A stretch of DNA of 57,536 nucleotides from Polyangiaceae bacterium (GTDB lineage: Bacteria; Myxococcota_A; Polyangia; Polyangiales; Polyangiaceae), in contig WQYX01000021.1 of NCBI GenBank assembly GCA_009781005.1, positions 1-57,536 of the forward strand, written 5' to 3'. The notes under the pieces are model-generated. The model saw nothing but the letters and a program-made list of their open reading frames with translations. It was not told where the DNA came from and made no database searches. A program made the translations under genes and the position numbers. Below, in pieces: positions 26,603 to 33,558 of this stretch (positions are counted from its first letter, which is position 1; every line of letters begins with the position of its first letter).

Positions 26603-28645
26603 ATGACAACGATACTTCAAAGTTTTATCGGTGGCCGCTGGATCGGCCAGCAAAGCGCACAGGTGCTGCGTAGTGCCGTCAACGGCAAGCCCATTGCAGC
26701 AACGCACGCGGAGGCCATCGACTTCGGCGAAGCGCTTGCCTTCGGGCGTGCGTCCGGCAAATCACTGCTCGCGCTCGACTTCCAAGAGCGCGCCGCGCGG
26801 CTCAAGGCGCTTGGCAAATTCCTGCTCGAGCACAAGGAGTCGCTCTACGCAATTTCAGCGCACACCGGGGCCACGCGCAACGATAGCTGGATTGACATCG
26901 AAGGCGGCGCCGGCACATTGTTCTCGTATGCCAGTGTCGGCGGCAGCGAACTGCCTTCCAGCAATGTGCTGCATGAAGGTCCAGTAGTCTCGCTCGGCAA
27001 GAAGGGTGCTTTCGCAGGCACGCACATCCTGGTGCCTCGTGCTGGGGTGGCGGTGCACATCAATGCATTCAACTTCCCGATCTGGGGCTTGCTCGAGAAG
27101 TTTGCACCAAGTTTCCTCGCGGGGATGCCCTGCATTGGCAAGCCGGCCACGGCAACCAGCTATGTCACGGAAGCTGCCGTTCGTCTGATCGACCAATCTG
27201 GCATCTTGCCGCCGGGCAGCATGCAATTGATCATCGGCGGCACGGGTGACTTGCTCAGCCGCCTACGGGAACAGGATGTGGTGACGTTCACGGGGTCGGC
27301 GGATACGGCTGCCAAGCTGCGCGTACATCCAAACTTGATTCGGCATTCCGTCCCCTTCAATGCGGAAGCAGATTCGCTCAACTGCGCGATTTTGGCCCCG
27401 GACGTGATGCCGGGGGACGAGGAATTCGATCTCTTCGTCAAGGAAGTTGCGCGCGAAATGACCGCCAAGGCCGGACAGAAATGCACGGCCATCCGCCGCG
27501 CCATCGTGCCACGCCAGCATCTGGATGCGGTGACGAGTGCCCTCAAGGCGCGACTTGCCAAAACGGTCGTGGGCGACCCCGCACTGGAGAATGTACGCAT
27601 GGGCGCGCTGGCCTCGCACGCACAGAAAGTCGATGTGACGGAGCGTGTGGCGATGCTGCGCCAACATGCCGAGCTAATTCTCGGGGGCGAGAGCGGTTTC
27701 GCGCCTGTGGGCGAGGGCGTTGCCGAGGGAGCCTTCTTCGCGCCGACACTGCTCTTATGCAAAAACCCTCTGCAAACCGAGGATGTGCACGACATCGAAG
27801 CCTTCGGTCCGGTCAGCACGCTGATGCCCTATGAGGATCTGGACGAGGCACTCGAACTGGCCTCGCGCGGGCGCGGCAGCCTCGTGGGAACACTTGTGAC
27901 ACACGATCCGAAGATCGCCGCCAGAGCCATTCCGGCAGCAGCCGTATGGCATGGTCGTCTCCTCGTGCTCGACCGCGAGGCGGCGGCAGAATCAACCGGA
28001 CACGGTTCACCGCTCCCCCCCCTCAAGCATGGCGGACCAGGCCGTGCGGGTGGCGGCGAGGAGCTGGGCGGAATCCGCGCCGTCAAGCACTATCTGCAGC
28101 GCTGCGCCGTGCAAGGTTCGCCAACCATGCTCAGCGCCGTGACGGGCGAGCATGTGCGTGGCGCCAGGGTGAAGGAGACGGTGGAACACCCCTTCCGCCG
28201 CTGTTTCGAAGATCTGCAAATCGGCGATTCGCTCTTGACGCACAGGCGCACCGTTTCCGAAGCCGACATCGTGGCGTTCGGTGGCCTGTCGGGGGACTAT
28301 TTCTACATGCACTTCGACGAAATTGCAGCCAAACAATCCTCCTTCGGCAAGCGCATCGCGCACGGCTACTTCGTGCTCTCCGCTGCCGCCGGCCTGTTCG
28401 TCTCGCCCGCACCCGGCCCCGTGCTCGCGAACTATGGTTTGGATACACTGCGCTTTATCAAGCCAGTTGGTATGGGCGATACCATCCGCGCCCGCCTCAC
28501 GTGCAAACGCAAAGTCGATCGACAAAAACGCGATTCCAAGGGCGTTGGGCAGGGCGTTGTTGCATGGGATGTGGAGGTCACCAACCAGAACGACGAACTG
28601 GTAGCAAGTTACGATATTCTGACGTTGGTCGCGAAGCGCTCGTAG
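26603..28645 (+). CDS. paaZ: Bifunctional oxepin-CoA hydrolase / semialdehyde dehydrogenase
   Basis: The 680-residue PaaZ opens the oxepin ring and oxidises the resulting aldehyde. The N-terminal aldehyde dehydrogenase (residues 1-520) has the nucleophile in GQKCTAIRR near residue 294 and the substrate/cofactor segment NAFNFPIWGLLEKFAPS. A Pro/Gly-rich linker follows, and then a MaoC-type R-specific hydratase (GGLSGDYFYMHFDE near residue 560, with the catalytic Asp and His). ATGs at 26600 and 26603 are both open; GGAG is better spaced for 26603. It starts about 20 bp after paaK. Presence of both domains shows that ring-opening proceeds as in the aerobic phenylacetyl-CoA route. Confidence 0.93.
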   Translation: MTTILQSFIGGRWIGQQSAQVLRSAVNGKPIAATHAEAIDFGEALAFGRASGKSLLALDFQERAARLKALGKFLLEHKESLYAISAHTGATRNDSWIDIEGGAGTLFSYASVGGSELPSSNVLHEGPVVSLGKKGAFAGTHILVPRAGVAVHINAFNFPIWGLLEKFAPSFLAGMPCIGKPATATSYVTEAAVRLIDQSGILPPGSMQLIIGGTGDLLSRLREQDVVTFTGSADTAAKLRVHPNLIRHSVPFNAEADSLNCAILAPDVMPGDEEFDLFVKEVAREMTAKAGQKCTAIRRAIVPRQHLDAVTSALKARLAKTVVGDPALENVRMGALASHAQKVDVTERVAMLRQHAELILGGESGFAPVGEGVAEGAFFAPTLLLCKNPLQTEDVHDIEAFGPVSTLMPYEDLDEALELASRGRGSLVGTLVTHDPKIAARAIPAAAVWHGRLLVLDREAAAESTGHGSPLPPLKHGGPGRAGGGEELGGIRAVKHYLQRCAVQGSPTMLSAVTGEHVRGARVKETVEHPFRRCFEDLQIGDSLLTHRRTVSEADIVAFGGLSGDYFYMHFDEIAAKQSSFGKRIAHGYFVLSAAAGLFVSPAPGPVLANYGLDTLRFIKPVGMGDTIRARLTCKRKVDRQKRDSKGVGQGVVAWDVEVTNQNDELVASYDILTLVAKRS

Positions 28646-28673
28646 AACACAGAATCTCCTACAGCGCAACCCG

Positions 28674-28734
28674 AGGTGCGTGTGCACGCAGCACACGCAC
28701 CTGCCGTCGCGCGGCTACGTACGTGCGCAGGCAC
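28674..28734. terminator. Strong hairpin plus repeat-core fragment after paaZ
   Basis: A perfect 11-bp stem AGGTGCGTGTG/CACACGCACCT (28674-28684 with 28692-28702) has a 7-nt loop and starts 28 bp after the paaZ stop. Positions 28717-28734 match the core of the mosaic repeat family (GTACGTGCGCAGGCACC). There is no U-run. It may end or attenuate the operon before the regulator gene; the rest of 28646-28845 shows nothing else. Confidence 0.45.
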
Positions 28735-28845
28735 CTCGCGCGGTGATCTTGCGAGCCGTTTTTTTGCGAGTTGGAGTATAGAAAGAGGGGCGGGTCGCTG
28801 TCGCGCGGCCGGCAGCAGATTGGACAGCAGATAAAGCGAGACAAT

Positions 28846-29442
28846 ATGGCAAGAACACGCGCAGCCGATTTCGCGGAGAAACAGCGCTGTATTTTGGCGA
28901 ACGCCGCAGCCGTGTTTGCTCAAATCGGCATGGAGAAGGCTTCCATGTCGAGGATCGCTCTTCGCAGCAACGTGTCGAAGGCCCTCCTCTATCATTATTA
29001 CCCGAGCAAGGACGCGCTCATCTTTGACATCGTACGCACGCATCTGACCGAACTTGAAAGTGCCATTGAGGCGGCGGACGTGAGTAGCGCACCGCCCCAG
29101 AAGCGCCTGCGCCTTCTTGTGCGCGCGGTCCTGGAAAACTATCGTGATGCGGACAACGAACATAAGGTGCAGCTCAATGGGACGAGCGCGCTCTCGAAAG
29201 AACAGCTCTCAGAGCTGCAGGCCATTGAACGTCGAATCGTAAAGCGTTTTTCACGTCTGATTGTCGAGATCAATCCTAATCTCAACAAAGAGCGCCCGCT
29301 CCTAATGCCAGCCACCATGTCACTCTTCGGCATCTTGAACTGGGTCTATCTGTGGTTCCGACCCGGCGGGCCGCTCACACGCGAAGAATATGCGGACTTC
29401 GTGACAACCCTTGTCCTCAAAGGCATTAAGGCGATCCGCTAG
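28846..29442 (+). CDS. TetR-family transcriptional regulator of the catabolic locus
   Basis: The 198-residue protein has an N-terminal TetR DNA-binding domain: QRCILANAAAVFAQIGMEKASMSRIALRSNVSKALLYHYYPSKDAL, with the helix-turn-helix at about residues 31-55. The helical ligand-binding domain is rich in aromatic residues near its end (FGILNWVYLWFRPGGP). ATG 28846 is preferred over upstream starts because family similarity begins there. Its likely operators are the near-identical palindromes at 23894 and 33271, which flank the catabolic genes. In PaaR-like systems the ligand is phenylacetyl-CoA; that is inference here. Sequence context favours auto-transcription by read-through from paaZ or a weak local promoter. 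Confidence 0.88.
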   Translation: MARTRAADFAEKQRCILANAAAVFAQIGMEKASMSRIALRSNVSKALLYHYYPSKDALIFDIVRTHLTELESAIEAADVSSAPPQKRLRLLVRAVLENYRDADNEHKVQLNGTSALSKEQLSELQAIERRIVKRFSRLIVEINPNLNKERPLLMPATMSLFGILNWVYLWFRPGGPLTREEYADFVTTLVLKGIKAIR

Positions 29443-29545
29443 GCTAGGGCCTATCCCTGGATTCCGGACCGAGGCGGCGAGAGCGTGTTTTTTCGGACCT
29501 CTCGTTCGTCCACATCTTTCATTCCGTATCTAGGGACACGATCTA

Positions 29546-29736
29546 AGAGCGTGTTCTACAGCCGTTGCGAGCGAATCGAGGCTAGGGCGGAGCGCGAGGA
29601 GCCCGCGTAAACGTACTTTTCGTACGTGCGCAGGCACCGCAGCGCCCACCTGAGGTCTCGCCGTAGGCGGGCCGACAGCGCCGAAGGCGCCATCGAAGCG
29701 AATCGATTCGCGCAGCAGGCTGTAGAACATGCTCTA
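29546..29736. repeat. Mosaic palindromic intergenic repeat, copy A (most complete)
   Basis: Terminal arms AGAGCGTGTTCTACAGCC (29546-29563) and GGCTGTAGAACATGCTCT (29718-29735) are inverted with one mismatch, and partial pairing continues inward (GCGAATCGA on both arms). The apex stem is ACGTAC/GTACGT. The core between is shared with copies C and F, and the left part with copy B. Its last three bases are the stop codon of the convergent reductase gene. It occupies the junction between the TetR gene and the reductase gene. Confidence 0.85.
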
Positions 29737-30759
29737 AGGAGAGTGCATGGCGCTCACGTCAACGAACTTCTCCATATGAAGCAGTTCATCTTTGGCGCCG
29801 AGCCGCTTCACGACGGTCACGCACGCGTCGGAAAACGCCGTGCTTCCGGCAATGAAGACGCTATACGCCGATAAGTCCTGGAACAAACCGGGCAGGATGT
29901 CTGGGATGCGCCCGTGCAGCATGCCATCGCGTCGCTCACGCGTGAGAGTGATGAGCGACTTGAAATTGCGATGCATGTATGTCCAGTAAGCTAGCTGCCC
30001 TTGGGCATAGACGTCGTCCGCCGTGGCCGCGGAGAAAAGCAGCGTAACGGGGGAGGCATACCCTCGCCTGAGCGCAGCGTCGGCGAGTGACAAGATGGGG
30101 GCTTGCCCCGATCCGGCGGCGAGGCACAGCACGGGCGTCTCGGCCTTCGGATCGCCAATGAATGTGCCGTAAGGCCCGGACAGTGGAAGGATGGATCCGA
30201 TGGTCACCTTGTCATGCAGCCAGGTGCTCGTGATGCCCCCCTCCACACGCGTGATCTGCAGCACGATCATGCCGTCGGACCGTGGGGCTCTGGCAAGCGA
30301 ATAGTGCCGCGGCTGGGTCTGTCGGCTCGGCGCCCGGATAGCTACGTATTGGCCGGGCCAGAAGCGCATGGGCGCTTCGAGCGGCATCAGCTGCAGCTCC
30401 ACGATGCGCGGCGTGCGCCGAATCTTGTCCACAACCAAGTACGGCATGGATTCGCGCGGAGGAAAGAGCTTCGGCAACATGTGGGCCGATCCCAATTCGA
30501 TGACCAAACGGTCGGAGAGGGGCTTCGCTACGCACATCAGGCCGAAGCCCTGCTTGCGTTCCTCCTGTGACAGCGCCATGTCGAGGACGAACCCCTGGTC
30601 GAACTGGCCCTCTAGCACGCGGACCTTGCATTCACCGCAGGCGCCAGCACGGCAGTTGTTGGGCAGCGCGTATCCCCCCTTCTCCAGGGCCACGAGCACC
30701 GTCTCGTCGTCGGCGACGGGTACGCTCTGGCCCGATGGAGATAGCGTGACAGTCTTCAC
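29734..30759 (-). CDS. [2Fe-2S] ferredoxin / FAD / NAD(P)H oxygenase reductase
   Basis: The 341-residue electron-transfer protein has an N-terminal plant-type [2Fe-2S] domain (C36, C41, C44, C76 in the CxxxxCxxC...C pattern), an FAD-binding domain (RHYS at 151-154), and an NAD(P)H domain (GSGQAP at 216-221). Domain order matches MmoC, phenol hydroxylase P5 (DmpP) and related monooxygenase reductases, and is opposite to PaaE, whose ferredoxin domain is C-terminal. GTG start at 30759, one base after the stop of the diiron gene, so expression is coupled. It is the obvious electron donor for the diiron protein. Its stop codon is the end of repeat A. Confidence 0.92.
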   Translation of the reverse strand: MKTVTLSPSGQSVPVADDETVLVALEKGGYALPNNCRAGACGECKVRVLEGQFDQGFVLDMALSQEERKQGFGLMCVAKPLSDRLVIELGSAHMLPKLFPPRESMPYLVVDKIRRTPRIVELQLMPLEAPMRFWPGQYVAIRAPSRQTQPRHYSLARAPRSDGMIVLQITRVEGGITSTWLHDKVTIGSILPLSGPYGTFIGDPKAETPVLCLAAGSGQAPILSLADAALRRGYASPVTLLFSAATADDVYAQGQLAYWTYMHRNFKSLITLTRERRDGMLHGRIPDILPGLFQDLSAYSVFIAGSTAFSDACVTVVKRLGAKDELLHMEKFVDVSAMHSP

Positions 30760-30760
30760 G

Positions 30761-31786
30761 TTAAAATACCGGAATGATGTCTTTCATGTCGACGTCAAGG
30801 ACTTCCTGTCCCGAAATACCAACTTCAGGGATCGCCGGGAAGGGGATATCGTACTTGTCGAGCACGCCTTTGAGGTTGAGCATTGCGCTGCGCCAATTTT
30901 CCTTCTTGGCCTCGTAGTCAGGGATGAAGAAGCCCGCCTTGCGCGCCACGGTTTCAATCTCGCGCTGGTTTTTGATGAAGTCCGGACCGATGTCCCAGAA
31001 ATCCTCCGGCGGCTCGAACAGAACCCCGGACAGGAACAGGTAGCCCGCGCGTACCTGCTTGGTGATGAGCGGCTTGTCGGAAAGATCCATCTTCGGATAG
31101 TCGCGCTCCATCAGCGACATGCAGATGGCCATATGGCGCCCTTCGTCGCGACCGATCTTGCGGAAGGCTTCCTGGAAGACCGGTTCCGTGCACCTGGCAG
31201 CCATCTGGTGGAAGATGGTTGCCGCCGCGATCTCGCCCATGAGAAACGACGTAAACAGCACGGCTAAGCTGTATTTCGGGACCGCGGTCTTGTAGCCATT
31301 CCAGTAGCGACCGCCGTTGTGGTACAGCCAGTGAGCATTCTTCAGCGCCTTGCGACCGATTTCGGTCTTGGGCTCGTACGTCAATGGGTTCGGGTGCTCG
31401 AGCAACCTGGTGATGGCCATGCCGCACATGGTCTCGTGATTCTGCTCGTCGCGGGTAACCGAGAAAAAGCAGCGACGCACGACGTCTTCCTCATGCGCTT
31501 CGTACGTCTTGATGAAAGCGGAGGCGAAAACGGGCGGCGCGGAGGCGTCGAACACGGACAAGATGGTCCACCAATAGGCAATGGCTTCGCGTGCTTCCCA
31601 AGAGTATTTCTTTAGGTCGAGGGTGTCCCAAGGCAGTTTCTTGGGATCCCAATACTCGCGGGTCGAGGCATCCCATACTTCCTCGAGCTTCTTGGTATGG
31701 TTTTCCCAGCTCAACGGATAGACATTGGGCTGTGGCGTGGTTGGAGGCCACTCCATCTTGTGAGCGAGTTTTTCATAATGTGACAT
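30761..31786 (-). CDS. Single-subunit diiron oxygenase-like protein (family unresolved)
   Basis: The 341-residue helical protein has two diiron-ligand pairs: DExxH at 113-117 and DExxH at 214-218, with E185 placed 30 residues before the second Glu and D80 the best candidate before the first. Residue 121, the position of the radical tyrosine in ribonucleotide reductase R2, is Cys, as in bacterial multicomponent monooxygenase alpha subunits. The chain is far shorter than those subunits (about 500 residues), and neither beta subunit nor effector protein is encoded. It is not recognisably PaaA, PaaC or BoxB. ATG 31786 follows AGGAG by 6 nt. The coupled reductase gene and the thiolase gene 15 bp upstream place it in an aryl-CoA pathway; an oxygenase acting on the aryl-CoA ring is inference. 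Confidence 0.82.
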   Translation of the reverse strand: MSHYEKLAHKMEWPPTTPQPNVYPLSWENHTKKLEEVWDASTREYWDPKKLPWDTLDLKKYSWEAREAIAYWWTILSVFDASAPPVFASAFIKTYEAHEEDVVRRCFFSVTRDEQNHETMCGMAITRLLEHPNPLTYEPKTEIGRKALKNAHWLYHNGGRYWNGYKTAVPKYSLAVLFTSFLMGEIAAATIFHQMAARCTEPVFQEAFRKIGRDEGRHMAICMSLMERDYPKMDLSDKPLITKQVRAGYLFLSGVLFEPPEDFWDIGPDFIKNQREIETVARKAGFFIPDYEAKKENWRSAMLNLKGVLDKYDIPFPAIPEVGISGQEVLDVDMKDIIPVF

Positions 31787-31801
31787 GCGTCTCTCCTCTC
31801 T

Positions 31802-33010
31802 TCAGTTTACGCGTTCGAGAACGATGGCAATGCCCTGACCAACGCCAATGCACATCATGCACAGTGCGTAGCGGCCACCGGTCCTATGGAGTTGGTACGT
31901 GGCGGTGGTCACCAGACGCGCCCCACTCATGCCAAGCGGATGCCCCATGGCAATCGCCCCACCATTCGGATTCACGTGAGGCGCATCGTCCGGCAATCCG
32001 AGATCGCGGAGAACGGCGAGCACCTGCGAGGCGAACGCTTCATTCAGTTCGATGACGTCCATCTGGTCGAGCGACAGGTGCGCGCGTGCGAGCACACGGC
32101 GCGCTGCGGGCGCCGGCCCGACGCCCATGATGCGGGGCTCCACACCAACGGCACTCATGGCAACGATACGAGCCTTCGGTCTCAGCCCCTCGGCCTTGGC
32201 GGTCTCCTCGTTGGCGAGGAGCAGCGCTGCTGCGCCATCATTGACGCCGGAAGCATTGCCTGCGGTCACGGAGAGATCTGGACCGTTGATCCCCTTGAGT
32301 CTGGCAAGCTGCTCGACCGTGGTGCCTGGACGCGGATGCTCGTCGCGATCGACGACGAGCGGATCGCCCTTTTTCTGCGGGACACGAACAGGCACGATTT
32401 CGTCGGCAAAGACACCTGCTGCATTCGCGGCTGACCAGCGTGCTTGGCTGCGAGCCGCGAATGCATCCTGGTCGGCGCGGCAGATGCCGAGGTCCTCAGC
32501 AACATGGTCGGCGGTCTCCGGCATGGAATGGATGCCGTAAGCCTTTTTCATCTTCGGATTGACAAAACGCCACCCGATCGTCGTGTCGTAAACCGCATTC
32601 GAGCGGGAGAAGGCAGTTTCCGCCTTTGGCATGACGAAGGGGGCCCGGCTCATGCTCTCGACACCGCCCGCGATGACAAAATCACAATCACCGGCTCGGA
32701 TGGATCGGGCGGCCATGCCAATGGCGTCCATTCCCGAGCCACAAAGGCGGTTGACGGTGGTGGCCGGAATTGACACGGGCAGGCCAGAAAGAAGCACGGC
32801 CATGCGTCCAACATTTCGGTTGTCTTCACCGGCTTGATTGGCACAGCCGTAAATGACGTCGTCCACCTTTGACCAGTCAACCTTTGGATTTCGATCCATC
32901 AGCGCCACGAGCGGCAGGGCGGCAAGATCGTCGGTACGCACAGCCGCGAGTTGCCCCCCATAGCGACCAATGGGAGTCCTTATGGCGTCACAGATATACG
33001 CTTCGGCCAT
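31802..33010 (-). CDS. paaJ: 3-oxoadipyl-CoA / 3-oxo-5,6-dehydrosuberyl-CoA thiolase
   Basis: The 402-residue thiolase belongs to the PcaF/PaaJ group, which cleaves 3-oxoadipyl-CoA to succinyl-CoA and acetyl-CoA; in phenylacetate degradation it also cleaves the C8 intermediate. C90 in [12 protein letters not shown] is the acyl-enzyme cysteine. The distal catalytic segments [16 protein letters not shown] and MCIGVGQG are intact, and [10 protein letters not shown] is characteristic of this subgroup. The ATG at 33010 follows GAGGAA; the frame is open 42 codons upstream without similarity. It is the first gene of the leftward operon thiolase-diiron-reductase. Confidence 0.92.
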   Translation of the reverse strand: MAEAYICDAIRTPIGRYGGQLAAVRTDDLAALPLVALMDRNPKVDWSKVDDVIYGCANQAGEDNRNVGRMAVLLSGLPVSIPATTVNRLCGSGMDAIGMAARSIRAGDCDFVIAGGVESMSRAPFVMPKAETAFSRSNAVYDTTIGWRFVNPKMKKAYGIHSMPETADHVAEDLGICRADQDAFAARSQARWSAANAAGVFADEIVPVRVPQKKGDPLVVDRDEHPRPGTTVEQLARLKGINGPDLSVTAGNASGVNDGAAALLLANEETAKAEGLRPKARIVAMSAVGVEPRIMGVGPAPAARRVLARAHLSLDQMDVIELNEAFASQVLAVLRDLGLPDDAPHVNPNGGAIAMGHPLGMSGARLVTTATYQLHRTGGRYALCMMCIGVGQGIAIVLERVN

Positions 33011-33558
33011 GTATTCCTCGCTCTGATCCGAGGCAGCGATCCTGTGGGGATCCCTACCCGGCCAGTAAGTAACGATTGCGAAATGGATAATGCAATTAGA
33101 CTTCGAATATCGTTCCGGCATGTCGCGACGCAGCAATTTGGATTTGATCGCCGCATCGCATCAAGGAAGGCAAGAATCCGTACGAGCGCAATTCACGTCA
33201 CCCAACGTTCCGCAGATAGAACGGCAACTTCGTCGGTACAACAACCGAAGAGCGCACGCTCTCATAAATCGACCGGTCGGTCAAATGTTTTAGAGCGCGG
33301 TGTCGTGGGGAAATGTTCTTCTTTCGATCGACGATTCGAGACGCAATAGGGACGCGAATGCATCTGCGGATCGGCCCTCGCGCTCGCGCAATCGGGATGA
33401 AGTGACGGAGACTTCTACGCGCATGGTTGCGTTGTCGACCCTGTAAATGAGGGTGAGTGAAGGCCCCCGCATTCACACACATCGACACAGTGCTCGGCGT
33501 CGACTACTTCCCGCGACGTCACTGCGGTGGCACGTTTTAAGTGCCCTCGGAGTCCTTT
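33011..33558. other. Divergent intergenic region between paaJ and the MMPL gene
   Basis: This 548-bp gap holds the second TetR-type operator (33267-33290) about 260 bp upstream of paaJ, leaving an unusually long possible leader. The rightward side to the MMPL start shows no clear promoter or structure. Short open frames within it have no convincing start or composition. Confidence 0.6.
33267..33290. promoter_or_regulatory. TetR-type operator upstream of the paaJ-diiron-reductase operon
   Basis: GACCGGTCGGTC (33271-33282) and its flanks match the inverted operator at 23890-23913 with one substitution, including the A/T-rich shoulders (CATAAATC and CAAAT). On the minus strand TTGACC within the site could serve as a -35 element. 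The pairing of two such sites at the two divergent regions bounding the catabolic genes is the main support. Confidence 0.72.

Noticed and set aside
29734..30759. PaaE or BoxA as the reductase identity
   Set aside because: PaaE has its [2Fe-2S] domain at the C-terminus and BoxA has [4Fe-4S] clusters; here the [2Fe-2S] domain is N-terminal, with C36, C41, C44 and C76.
30761..31786. Ribonucleotide reductase R2 subunit
   Set aside because: The radical tyrosine position is Cys, no large subunit is nearby, and the adjacent coupled gene is an oxygenase-type reductase in a catabolic operon.
33198..33488. Small minus-strand frame upstream of paaJ
   Set aside because: It runs over the operator and has no ribosome site or recognisable sequence.
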